A model generated the notes under the pieces. The model made no database searches. It was not told where the DNA came from and saw only the letters and a list, made by a program, of their open reading frames with translations. Positions 34,639 through 43,132 of a stretch of DNA of 64,000 nucleotides are shown in pieces. Source of the stretch: Rhizobium sp. Pop5 (GTDB taxonomy: Bacteria > Pseudomonadota > Alphaproteobacteria > Rhizobiales > Rhizobiaceae); assembly GCF_024721175.1 (NCBI RefSeq), contig NZ_CP099401.1:248001-312000 (forward strand). The letters run 5' to 3'. The translations under genes and the position numbers were made by a program. The stretch's first letter is position 1. Every line of letters starts with the position of its first letter.

Positions 34639-35592
34639 ATGTCCCGCCTCAACGAACTCCGCCTGATTTCCAGGGTCGCCCAGATGTACCACATCGAAGG
34701 GCGGCGACAGGCGGAGATCGCACAGCATCTGCGATTGTCTCAAGCCACGGTCTCGAGAATGCTGAAGAGGGCTGAGACGGAGGACATCGTTCGCACCAGC
34801 GTCATCCCGCCGGTCGGCACCTATAGCGAACTGGAAGGAGCGCTGCGGCAAAAGTTCGACCTTCCGGAAGCAATCGTGGTTGAGTGCAGCGAGGACCGGG
34901 ACGGCGCTATCATGGCCCGGATCGGTGAAGCAGCAGCCCACCTTCTGGAGGTCACGCTCGCACCTGGGGAGATCGTCGGTGTGTCGAGCTGGAGCCAGAC
35001 CATCTTCAAGATGGTAGAGAATATTCACCCACAAAAGAGTGCGCAGGCGAAATTCATCGTTCAGACTCTGGGTGGGATGGGAGATCCCTCTGTCCAGACC
35101 CATGCCACTCAGCTGACGACACGTCTGGCCCGGCTCACTGGCGCGGAACCAAAGCTGCTTCCGGTGCAAGGCGTGACGTCGTCAAGAGAAGCCAAACTTC
35201 TGATGATGGCTGATCCTTTTGTCCGAGAGACGATGGATCTCTTTAGCAGCATTACCCTTGCAATAGTCGGCATCGGGGCAGTCGAGCCTTCAGAACTACT
35301 GGCGCGATCCGGCAATATTTTTTCATCGCAGGAACTCCGCGACTTGGCCGAAGCAGGTGCTGTCGGCGACATTTCGCTTCGATTCTTTAATGCCGAAGGG
35401 AGGCCAGTGAAGACTCCTCTCGACGAGCGTGTGATTGGCCTGTCTCTCGAGGAACTCGGTCGCGTTGATCGGGTAATCGCCTTGGCAGGAGGCTCGAAAA
35501 AGATCGCAGCCATATCCGGAGCATTGCGCGCAGGCGTGGTTGACATGCTGGTCACCGACAAATTCACGGCTCAACGGCTGATCGAGGCATAA
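34639..35592 (+). CDS. SorC/DeoR-type sugar-binding transcriptional regulator
   Basis: 317 aa. The N-terminal HTH is at about 20-45 (GRRQAEIAQHLRLSQATVSR), followed by a SorC/DeoR-like phosphosugar-binding domain with GVSSWSQTIFKMV and the late VGDISLRFFNAEG. It starts 21 bases after the kinase stop. It is probably the local regulator of both divergent operons, responding to a phosphorylated intermediate. Confidence 0.9.
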   Translation: MSRLNELRLISRVAQMYHIEGRRQAEIAQHLRLSQATVSRMLKRAETEDIVRTSVIPPVGTYSELEGALRQKFDLPEAIVVECSEDRDGAIMARIGEAAAHLLEVTLAPGEIVGVSSWSQTIFKMVENIHPQKSAQAKFIVQTLGGMGDPSVQTHATQLTTRLARLTGAEPKLLPVQGVTSSREAKLLMMADPFVRETMDLFSSITLAIVGIGAVEPSELLARSGNIFSSQELRDLAEAGAVGDISLRFFNAEGRPVKTPLDERVIGLSLEELGRVDRVIALAGGSKKIAAISGALRAGVVDMLVTDKFTAQRLIEA

Positions 35593-35838
35593 GTGCAGTT
35601 GAGCCGACTCGAACCAGTGAGCCGGCATTTAAGCTGCGTGGGATAACAAGCATTTTTGCAACCGGTATGCTGGCCTAGCCGCACTAGGGTTTATGGGCTC
35701 ACGTCCGCTAGCGGAAGAGCGGATGGCGCCGCACTGATAGACAATGCTCGATACGAAATTCTGAGCGAGGCTATGATCGCACTATCGTCCCGCCGAACCG
35801 GTCTGGGGATGTCTCAAGTGGTCGCACATTGGGATTGA
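35593..35838. other. Intergenic gap, no feature seen
   Basis: 246 bases between the regulator and the convergent TPR membrane protein. No open frame, strong hairpin or promoter was recognised. Confidence 0.4.
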
Positions 35839-37638
35839 TCAGTTCTTCGGGGCCTCGCCGTCTGGCACGGGCAGGCCGGCGGCCTCCAGTCCGGCGAAGA
35901 AACGCTGCTGGTCTTCGGACCGCGCCAGCCGCCGGACGACCTCCCGCCTGACGTTCGGGATCAACGCAGGCGACCGGGCTTCGATCCAGGCGATTTGCTC
36001 CTTTGCCTCGGTCGTTTTTCCCATGGCGCCGAGAATTGAGAGCAAGACTAGGCGATGCATAGGATTGTAATTCAGGTCCGACATGCGGGACCATAATTCC
36101 GCAGCCTGCGTATCGCCTCGCATGAAGGCGCAGAGCGCCATTCCCACCTCGTAATATCCTCGTGGTCCGGCATTCCTGCTGACGGCCTCGGAAATCAGTT
36201 CGCAGCCTCTGTCCCATTTTCCCGACATCGACAGGCGCAGGCCGTATTCGCCTGCCACTTCGGTATCGTTCGGATTGCTGGCATAGGCAGCCTCGCCTGC
36301 GCGTAAGGCTCCGGCCGGATCGTTTCCAAAGAAGTTGGCGAGCATCAGAGCCTGCAGCGCGCGCGCATTTTTCGGGTCGAGTTGCACGGCGCGTTCGGCA
36401 AGCGCCTTGGCAATGTTGAGCGTGTCGGCGGTCGGTTTCGTATCCAGCTGGTAAGCAAAGCGGAACTCGTCGAGATGGGTCAGCGAAAGAAAAGCGGCGA
36501 CATTGGAATCATCGGGCATCTTTTCGACAGCCCGTCGCAGGCAGGCTTTCGCCACGTCATGCGCCTGCGGGGTCATCTCGCTGCGATAGCTGTAGTAGGA
36601 CAGAATGCATGAAAAGGCGTCGCTTCCGGCAATACTGGCAGTGTCCGTCTGGAAGATGACGCCGAACGGACGTGCGACCGCCGTCGCGATGTCCTCGGCG
36701 AGGCTCGCCTGCGTTTTCAATATGCCCTGCACCTGCATATCGGCATCGTAATTGTTCGCCCAGATGACGGCTCCGTCCGCGCGCCGCACAAGCCTGGCTG
36801 TCGAGCGCAGCGTGCTGCCTTCCAGCCTGATGCTTCCCTGGAGGGCGTAGAGCGGCTGCGTCAAAGCCTGGCCCTCTCTGTTTCGCGGCAAAACGGCGAC
36901 GACGACAATGTCGTTGAAGGGAACAAGTTTTTCGATGATGTCGTCGGTGATGCCCTGGGAGATGTCGGCTGCAGCTCTGCTATCCGAGCCGCTTTCGAAG
37001 CGCTCGACAACGATCGTGGGACGGCTGACAGCTCCCGGCAGCCTCTCATTTCCGGTATTGAATGACCTCACATATTGAAACATCGCTGCCGCGGCGACGA
37101 AGACAACCACCGCGCCTGCTGCAAAAAGCCAATATCGGGGTGGTGACAGGCGCCGGTTCGTCCTGTCTCGGCTGATCGTATCTCCGGCCAGGTTGACTTG
37201 CCGCCCATCATCTCCTGCGGGTGGCGGCCGACCGGACTTTCCGGTTTGCGGCATATATGCGGGCTCTGCGCCCTGCCTCACGTCGAAGACCGGCGCATAT
37301 CCGCCTCTGGGAACAGTGATGACGATCCGGTCGGCGCCGCCAGCGGTCAGGTAATAATGTTCCAGCTCTCGGCGCAGCCGCCCCGCTTCGATACGCACGC
37401 ATGGATCCTGCTGCGCGTCGAAATTCGCGTCTCTGCCGAAAACGGCCTGCGCGATGGTAAAGGCTTTCAGGTAATCGCGACGGCCGGCAAGCGTTTCGGT
37501 CACCACGAATTCAAGGAATCGCCTCGCCCGTTCGGGAAGACGGAACTCGGGGCTGGACAGGATACGCTCAAGTTGCTGCTGCACCTCTTCGTGCGAAGGG
37601 ATGCTGCTGCTAGCCCTGTCGATGCCTGCATTTGTCAT
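35839..37638 (-). CDS. Membrane TPR protein, paralogue A
   Basis: 599 aa. The N-terminal cytosolic domain (about 15-115: LERILSSPEFRLPERARRFL, FGRDANFDAQQDPCVRIEAG, VPRGGYAPVF) is a wHTH-like module found in rhizobial TPR proteins often labelled adenylate cyclase, although no cyclase domain is present. One TM segment lies at about 170-190 (LFAAGAVVVFVAAAAMF). It is followed by a TolB-like domain (VVERFESGSD, ISQGITDDIIEKL, YALQGSIRLEG) and C-terminal TPRs. ATG 37638 has GGGGGAG upstream. Related copies are at 49989 and 51770. Confidence 0.8.
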   Translation of the reverse strand: MTNAGIDRASSSIPSHEEVQQQLERILSSPEFRLPERARRFLEFVVTETLAGRRDYLKAFTIAQAVFGRDANFDAQQDPCVRIEAGRLRRELEHYYLTAGGADRIVITVPRGGYAPVFDVRQGAEPAYMPQTGKSGRPPPAGDDGRQVNLAGDTISRDRTNRRLSPPRYWLFAAGAVVVFVAAAAMFQYVRSFNTGNERLPGAVSRPTIVVERFESGSDSRAAADISQGITDDIIEKLVPFNDIVVVAVLPRNREGQALTQPLYALQGSIRLEGSTLRSTARLVRRADGAVIWANNYDADMQVQGILKTQASLAEDIATAVARPFGVIFQTDTASIAGSDAFSCILSYYSYRSEMTPQAHDVAKACLRRAVEKMPDDSNVAAFLSLTHLDEFRFAYQLDTKPTADTLNIAKALAERAVQLDPKNARALQALMLANFFGNDPAGALRAGEAAYASNPNDTEVAGEYGLRLSMSGKWDRGCELISEAVSRNAGPRGYYEVGMALCAFMRGDTQAAELWSRMSDLNYNPMHRLVLLSILGAMGKTTEAKEQIAWIEARSPALIPNVRREVVRRLARSEDQQRFFAGLEAAGLPVPDGEAPKN

Positions 37639-37728
37639 CGGCTCCCCCAGACTCCGATTGCGCACAACCTGCAGCATGCTGTCATGGACGATAGACCCGA
37701 GTCGACGGGACGGCAACGTTATTCGGGG

Positions 37729-37825
37729 AAATTAGCTAATTTAGATAAGGCTAATTCATTGGATCTGCTGACAGTGGGGCCAAATCTTCGTCGGCGCCAT
37801 GTCAGCGTAGGATACCGTATCCTAC
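37729..37825. promoter_or_regulatory. Two palindromes in divergent promoter region
   Basis: AAATTAGCTAATTT at 37729-37742 is a perfect 14-bp palindrome. GTAGGATAC-C-GTATCCTAC at 37807-37825 is a perfect 19-bp inverted repeat. Both lie between the genes starting at 37638 (minus) and 37903 (plus), where operators are expected. The regulator is unknown. Confidence 0.5.
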
Positions 37826-37902
37826 CGGAGCGGACGTGTATTTTACTGCCTTCGCCTGTCCCTGCGCTTTATCATCGCCCATGCATTCTGGAGGAGGCGG
37901 CG

Positions 37903-38370
37903 ATGACATCACCTGAAACGTCCACATCCCATCCCATGACCAGCGCAGAGGATCTGCGCAAACGCGCTCTGGAGCTTCAGCTTCTGGAAATGGAGCGCAG
38001 CGACAAGATCAAGGCGCGCGAGGCGAAGAAACACGCCGAATTCGTCGAGGATTTTTTCCGCAAGCACATCGGTGAAACGGAACGCGCCGTCATTAAGCGG
38101 CTGGTGATGAAGGCGGCCGCAGACGGCAAATACGAGGCGCTGATCTACAGTTTCCCATCGACGTTCTGCGCAGATAGCGGCCGGGCCATCAATAATAACC
38201 TTCCCGGATGGCAGAAAACGCTGCAGGGAAAGGCAAAGGAACTTCTGGATCTGTTCGAGGAGGTCGCCAAGCCTCAGGGCTATGGGCTCAAGGCGATGAT
38301 CATCAATTTTCCCGGCGGCATGCCCGGTGACGTGGGCTTCTTCCTCACCTGGGAACCGCCTGTCGACTGA
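37903..38370 (+). CDS. Conserved hypothetical protein
   Basis: 155 aa, soluble. The N-terminal third is a charged helix or coiled coil (LRKRALELQLLEMERSDKIK). The rest reads YEALIYSFPSTFCADSGRAI to GYGLKAMIINFPGGMPGDVG and resembles small rhizobial proteins of unknown role. The ATG is well placed after GGAGGAGGCGGCG. The long open frame upstream of it is antisense to the TPR gene and is rejected. Confidence 0.65.
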   Translation: MTSPETSTSHPMTSAEDLRKRALELQLLEMERSDKIKAREAKKHAEFVEDFFRKHIGETERAVIKRLVMKAAADGKYEALIYSFPSTFCADSGRAINNNLPGWQKTLQGKAKELLDLFEEVAKPQGYGLKAMIINFPGGMPGDVGFFLTWEPPVD

Positions 38371-38470
38371 ACGGAGCCGAGAAGTATCGAACTGAGCGAC
38401 GGAGTTCGGGCGAAAATTCCGGGTCCGTGAAGCATTGCAGTGCCCTCCCCGCCCGTCTGAAAAGAATGGG

Positions 38471-38501
38471 AGCGCCGGCCGTCCGCAAGGACGCCGGCGC
38501 T
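38471..38501. terminator. Bidirectional terminator hairpin
   Basis: AGCGCCGGC and GCCGGCGCT form nine perfect pairs, extended inside by GTCC-GCAA-GGAC with a single bulged C. It sits between convergent genes ending at 38370 and 38511. The forward side ends TTTGAG, so the T tract is short. Confidence 0.65.
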
Positions 38502-38510
38502 TTGAGAATC

Positions 38511-39449
38511 CTACTCGCTTACGGGAGTCCAGTTCGCATCCGGGTTGAAATCCTTGATCGCCGCAGCCCGCTCTTGCGTCGCCGGCCCCAGATCGCGCTG
38601 GTAGATGACGCTCATCCCATTGACCATGAATGTCTGAACGCCGGTGACCCTGTATTTGACCGGCCAGGCGATCAGCGCAAAGCCGCCGGTCATGTAGCCG
38701 TTGACAATATAGCTTTGCTTGCCCCCGACGACGTTGTCTCCCTGGGAGGTCAGAATGCGATAGCGATAGCCGAAATAGCCCTCCCCGCGCTTGGCGGCGC
38801 CGAAGGCGGCCGTTTCGACCAGCGCGCTTGCCGGGCTCTCCTCGGGATAGACGCTCGGATCCCAGTACAAGCCGTCAAGCTTGCCCGGACTGCTGATCAG
38901 CTTCTGTGCGAATTCATAGATCCCATTGCCGTCGCGATCTTCGGAGGCAAATTGATACTGGGCCGCGACATATTCGTGCATGGTGTCGATGGTGGCGAGT
39001 TCGTTTTCACCGACGCGGCGATTGATGATCTCCTCCAGGCCGCGCTGTGTATTGAAGGACCATTTGCCGTCCTTGCCCTCCGTCAGCGGAAACGGCAGGG
39101 GCCAGAGCCGGTCGCCGATCGTGACGATCTTCATGCCTTGGAAATCCCGCAAAGCCGCCTGCCGCTCCGCGCCTTCGCGGATCAATCCGTAGGCAATCAT
39201 CGCCCCATTGTTGGAACGCAGTTTGTCCGCCTTCAAACCGAGCAGGCCGGCGAGATCCTCGATATTGTTGGAGGCGAGTACCGATTTCAGCCTGTCGAGG
39301 GCAAGCGAGGGACTGTCGAATTCCGGCGGCGGCGTTGCCGCCTTGTATTCGGTCAGGTCCGTCTGCGCCTGCGAAAGCGCCGGTGTTGCCGACATCGTGC
39401 AAAGCGCTGCTGCGAAGATGAGCGGAATTACGGTCGATTGGCGTCTCAT
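38511..39449 (-). CDS. DUF2950 family secreted protein
   Basis: 312 aa. Signal peptide with cleavage about LSQ-AQ (residue 28). The mature part follows the DUF2950 pattern: YWDPSVYPEESPASALVETA, EGYFGYRYRILTSQGDN, and GYMTGGFALIAWPVKYRVTG. Function unknown; the family is periplasmic and usually next to DUF3300 genes, as here. ATG 39449 has GGGAGTGATATT upstream. It is co-transcribed with the DUF3300 gene 29 bases before it. Confidence 0.88.
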   Translation of the reverse strand: MRRQSTVIPLIFAAALCTMSATPALSQAQTDLTEYKAATPPPEFDSPSLALDRLKSVLASNNIEDLAGLLGLKADKLRSNNGAMIAYGLIREGAERQAALRDFQGMKIVTIGDRLWPLPFPLTEGKDGKWSFNTQRGLEEIINRRVGENELATIDTMHEYVAAQYQFASEDRDGNGIYEFAQKLISSPGKLDGLYWDPSVYPEESPASALVETAAFGAAKRGEGYFGYRYRILTSQGDNVVGGKQSYIVNGYMTGGFALIAWPVKYRVTGVQTFMVNGMSVIYQRDLGPATQERAAAIKDFNPDANWTPVSE

Positions 39450-39478
39450 AATATCACTCCCTGAGCTGGAAAGAGGTC

Positions 39479-40888
39479 TCACCGCCGTCCGCCGCCGCCG
39501 CGACCGCCGCCACCACGGCCGCCACCGCCGCGGCCGCCACCGCCTTGCGGGCGCGGGCGATGCTGGGGCGGACGGGCCGACTGGCGATGGGCGCCCATGC
39601 TCTGCGCGCCGCGGTTCGAGGAGATGGCCTCCCGGCGACCGGACTGAGGGTTGCCGAGAGCGCTCGGCTGGCGCCCACGATTGTCGGGTCTGGCGCCCAT
39701 CTGCGGCTTGTTGGATCTGTTGACGGATTTCTGCGCGGGCTTGTTCGGGCGATTGGCCGCGTTCTGCGGGCGCGCCTCGGGCCGCGATGCGTTCGGCCGA
39801 TTGCCCGCTGCTCCCAGCGTCTTTGCCTGCGGCTTGTTCTTCAGGCCTTGCACCGTTCCTTTGCGGATGTCTTCCGCACGCGCTGACGTCCCCCTGTTGC
39901 CGGGCCTCTGGGTCGCCTGGAGGTCGGCAGCCCTGTTGCGCAACTGGTTGCGATTGTCGGCCTGAAGGCCCGATTTGATCGCCGACCGGTCTATCTTCGC
40001 AAGCTGATCCTTGCCGATGCTGAGCTTGCTGCGGTCGACGTTGCTCCAATCGACGTCGTTCCACTTCATCTTTCCGTTGAAGTTGCGGTTGTTCAGGCAG
40101 TTGTTGCAATCGATGTCGATATCGCCACCCCAGCGGCCGCCCCACACGCCCCAGTCGTCCCAGTTGACGATGGCCGCCCAGGTCAGCCCGGTGACCGCGG
40201 CGGCAAAGAACCCTGCGCCGGGATAGTAGTAGTTGTCGTAGTAGTCGGGATAATAGGAAATCGGCTCGGACGCATAGCCCGGTTCGTAGAGCATTTCCGG
40301 CGGATACTGCGGGATATAGATCTTCTCGGGATCGGTCGGCCGGATGATGATGTTATCGTTTTCGGTAACGACGGTCACCTTGTCGTCTGTCTTGATGATG
40401 TTCTTTGCCACCGCCTCGTCGCGAAGCTGCTGAATGGCAATCAAGACGTCCTTCTGCTGATTGGCGAGGGCATCGGCCAGCGATTGGGTCCAATCGAGAT
40501 CCTCACTCATCATCTTCACAATATCGGGATAGTTGAGCAGGGAAACGACGCTGCCGTCCCATTCGCTCTTCGGCTTGAGGTCGGAATTCTTCTTTTTCGC
40601 CTCCAGGAAGCGCTGCGCCTCGATGATCTGGACTGGAAAGAGCGAGGCGGCCGAGATGGCCGCGACCAGCTCGTCCGGATAGAGCGCGATGCGCGCCACA
40701 AGCACTTCCAGTTCATCGTCTGAGAGGAGCGTAGTTGCAGGCTGTTCGACACTCGTCTGAGCAGGCGCGGCTGCCGGCGCAGGAGCCTGGGCTCGCACCG
40801 GGAAGGCTGGCTGCAACGCAATGATTGCCAGAGCCGATAATCCACCGATTAGTCGGCCGCCAAGCAGCTTGCGGGAAATTGCTTTCAT
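39479..40888 (-). CDS. DUF3300 family secreted protein with Gly/Arg-rich tail
   Basis: 469 aa. Signal peptide (hydrophobic LIGGLSALAIIALQPAF, cleavage about VRA-QA). The DUF3300 domain spans about 50-230 with IALYPDELVAAISAASLFPV, SLLNYPDIVKMMSEDLDW and IYIPQYPPEMLYEPGY. The C-terminal third is low-complexity, rich in Asn/Arg/Pro, and ends in repeats of GRGGGG. The tail suggests binding to nucleic acid or cell surface polymers, but this is a guess. AAGGGAGGTTCACGCG precedes the ATG. Confidence 0.88.
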   Translation of the reverse strand: MKAISRKLLGGRLIGGLSALAIIALQPAFPVRAQAPAPAAAPAQTSVEQPATTLLSDDELEVLVARIALYPDELVAAISAASLFPVQIIEAQRFLEAKKKNSDLKPKSEWDGSVVSLLNYPDIVKMMSEDLDWTQSLADALANQQKDVLIAIQQLRDEAVAKNIIKTDDKVTVVTENDNIIIRPTDPEKIYIPQYPPEMLYEPGYASEPISYYPDYYDNYYYPGAGFFAAAVTGLTWAAIVNWDDWGVWGGRWGGDIDIDCNNCLNNRNFNGKMKWNDVDWSNVDRSKLSIGKDQLAKIDRSAIKSGLQADNRNQLRNRAADLQATQRPGNRGTSARAEDIRKGTVQGLKNKPQAKTLGAAGNRPNASRPEARPQNAANRPNKPAQKSVNRSNKPQMGARPDNRGRQPSALGNPQSGRREAISSNRGAQSMGAHRQSARPPQHRPRPQGGGGRGGGGRGGGGRGGGGRR

Positions 40889-40930
40889 CGCGTGAACCTC
40901 CCTTGGATCAGTTGAATGACAGATATGCGC

Positions 40931-41245
40931 TCACAGGGGCTTCGGGCCGGTCGGTGGCGGCCGCCGGAGCATGACTATTTTCGATTGGGCGATCGCCTCC
41001 CCCATCTCTTTCTGCAGGGCTTCGACGAGCCCTGCATATTCCAGCCGCCGTGCCTCTCGAACCGTCTCGGGCAGCCGCTCGACATGCGCCAGGGCCTGTG
41101 CGGCATCAGCGAGATCCTCGCACATGCTGTGAAAAGCCTCGCTTACATAGAAAAGCCGCTGCACAAGCCGCTTCTGCTCGGGAAAATAAGTCTCGGCCGT
41201 CTCCAGGGCGGACAAATATGTCGAACCGCTTTCTCCCGACCCCAT
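40931..41245 (-). CDS. Small hypothetical helical protein
   Basis: 104 aa, no signal peptide, mostly helical (LETAETYFPEQKRLVQRLFY). Not recognised. It lies 42 bases upstream of the DUF3300 gene on the same strand and may be the first gene of that operon. Start ATG 41245 with GGGGGCGGAG upstream. Confidence 0.55.
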   Translation of the reverse strand: MGSGESGSTYLSALETAETYFPEQKRLVQRLFYVSEAFHSMCEDLADAAQALAHVERLPETVREARRLEYAGLVEALQKEMGEAIAQSKIVMLRRPPPTGPKPL

Positions 41246-41547
41246 CTCCGCCCCCGCCGCCGAACTGCGCTCAGCAGATGTGGAAACTATATAACAGCCG
41301 CGTCGGCGGTAGGCGTAAAATACGCGAACCTACGGCAGCCGGGTTCGAGGCATAGGGCTCGAACGGCATCCGCCTCGCCGATCACCTTTCGCTACTTTAT
41401 GCGTAGACGATCTCCGCTGAACGGTTCGGATTCCAACATCCCGATAGAGGTTACGCGATGCTACGGGCCTCTGGGCCTAAACGGGCCTAATATTCGCCGT
41501 CGATAGCGATCAAACGGCTCGGCCATGCCGGCCGGAAGGGAGCGGCC

Positions 41548-41895
41548 GTGTTTCTGGACTATTTTGCCTTGGGCGTGCTGGTCTTTGTCGTCGTCACCCT
41601 GTTTTACGCGGTGATTGCGATCCACGACATTCCTCATCTCATGGCCAAGGCGCGAAATCACCCTCATCAGGACGCTATACATGTTGCCGGATGGGTCAGC
41701 CTCTTCACGCTTCATGCGATCTGGCCGTTCCTGTTCATCTGGGCGACGATCTACCGCGAGGATCGTGGCTGGGGCATTCGCCGCGACGGAAAGCTGTCGC
41801 CGGAAGCCGAAGCGAATGCGGAAATTGCCCGTCTCCATGCACGGATCGCCGAACTTGAGGCGCAAACGGTTGAGCCGGAGAAGGAGAACGCCTGA
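41548..41895 (+). CDS. DUF3302 (YiaW-like) membrane protein
   Basis: 115 aa inner-membrane protein with two hydrophobic segments (FALGVLVFVVVTLFYAVIAI and SLFTLHAIWPFLFIWATIY) and a charged C-terminal helix. E. coli yiaW encodes this family beside the HlyD-type yiaV, the same pairing seen here. GTG start after GGAAGGGAG. The stop overlaps the next start (TGATG). Confidence 0.8.
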   Translation: MFLDYFALGVLVFVVVTLFYAVIAIHDIPHLMAKARNHPHQDAIHVAGWVSLFTLHAIWPFLFIWATIYREDRGWGIRRDGKLSPEAEANAEIARLHARIAELEAQTVEPEKENA

Positions 41896-43052
41896 TGGAT
41901 CTGCTGCTGATACTGACCTATGCCGCGATCTGCTGGACGATCTTCAAGATCTTCAGGATCCCGGTAAACCAGTGGACGCTCGCGACCGCCGTGTTGGGGG
42001 GGATATTCCTTATCTCCGCTCTCCTGCTTCTGATGAGCTACAATCACCCATATTCCAGCGATGGGCGCATCTATTTCACATCGGCTCCCGTCATTCCGGT
42101 CGTCGGAGGCCAGGTCGTTGAAGTTCCCGTCACGCCGAACGTGCCCCTGAAGAAGGGCGATGTCCTCTTTCGCATCGATCCCCGGCCTTACCAGTTTGCG
42201 GTCGACCAGAAGAAAGCCGCACTTGCCGAAGCCGAGCAATCCGTCCTGCAGTTAAAAGCCGCTCTCGATGCCGCGAATTCGGCGGTCACGGGCGCCGAGG
42301 CTTCGCGGGATAGGTCCTTGCAGGCTTTTGAAAAGTTCCAGGCGTCGAACGAAAATGCAAAGTCGAGCGGTAGAGGCGCGGTCTATTCTGAACTCGAAGT
42401 CGAGAACCGGCGCGGCATTTACCTGACCGCGGAGGCCGCGGTCGAAACGGCGCGTGCGCAAGCCGCGCAGGCAAGGCTTGCCTATGAATCCGAGATCAAC
42501 GGCACGAACCCCACGGTGGCAAGGCTGCAGGCCGAGCTGAACAATGCCACATACGAACTCGACCAGACGGTCGTTCGAGCCCCGACCGACGGTTATGTCA
42601 CGCAGGTTTTCCTTCGGCCTGGAATGATGGCCAATCCCCTGCCCCTCAGACCGGTCATGGTCTTCATCGACAGCCAGGACCGCATGCTGGCGGCAGCCTT
42701 CATCCAGAATTCGCTCCAGCGCGTTCGCGTCGGCGATGAGGCGGAGGTCTCCTTCAAGGCGGTACCGGGAAAGATATTCAAGGCGCGGGTTCAAGAGGTC
42801 ATCGATGTGATGGCCCAGGGCCAGTTGCAGCCGAGCGGCGCGCTGATCGATCCGCAATCGCCCGAGCGCGTGTCGCCCGGTCAGACGCTGGCACGGATCG
42901 AGCTGCTCGAAAGCACCGACGAATATCAACTGCCCGGCGGCGTGGTCGCGGAGGTCGCGGTCTATACGCATCATTGGCATCACGTCGCCATTCTCCGCAA
43001 GGTGCTGCTGCGGATGAGCGCCTGGATGAACTACGTCTTCCTTGAACATTGA
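41895..43052 (+). CDS. HlyD-family membrane fusion protein (YiaV-like)
   Basis: 385 aa. Two N-terminal membrane segments (LLLILTYAAICWTIF and LATAVLGGIFLISALLLLMS) precede a biotinyl-lipoyl-like region (VIPVVGGQVVEVPV, GDVLFRIDPRPYQFAV), a long periplasmic coiled coil (about 95-205) and the beta-barrel (VRAPTDGYVTQVFLRPGMMA). It is an adaptor of the YiaV/YibH type without a linked transporter ATPase or MFS pump. Coupled to DUF3302. Confidence 0.88.
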   Translation: MDLLLILTYAAICWTIFKIFRIPVNQWTLATAVLGGIFLISALLLLMSYNHPYSSDGRIYFTSAPVIPVVGGQVVEVPVTPNVPLKKGDVLFRIDPRPYQFAVDQKKAALAEAEQSVLQLKAALDAANSAVTGAEASRDRSLQAFEKFQASNENAKSSGRGAVYSELEVENRRGIYLTAEAAVETARAQAAQARLAYESEINGTNPTVARLQAELNNATYELDQTVVRAPTDGYVTQVFLRPGMMANPLPLRPVMVFIDSQDRMLAAAFIQNSLQRVRVGDEAEVSFKAVPGKIFKARVQEVIDVMAQGQLQPSGALIDPQSPERVSPGQTLARIELLESTDEYQLPGGVVAEVAVYTHHWHHVAILRKVLLRMSAWMNYVFLEH

Positions 43053-43132
43053 AGCAAAGCCCGGTGCCTCCCGGCGATGCGAGCGGAGCAACGAGAGGGC
43101 AAGGGAGAGGTTGAGAGCATAAGGAGCCAGCG

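Noticed and set aside
33133..35169. 678-codon open frame antisense to kinase and regulator genes
   Set aside because: It covers two well-supported forward genes with good ribosome-binding sites and conserved motifs; its translation has no family features. Long antisense frames are common in high-GC DNA.
41500..41513. TCGAT-AGCG-ATCAA as an FNR/FixK box before the DUF3302 gene
   Set aside because: One mismatch in a key base, no -10 sequence, and the implied start would fall on the start codon.
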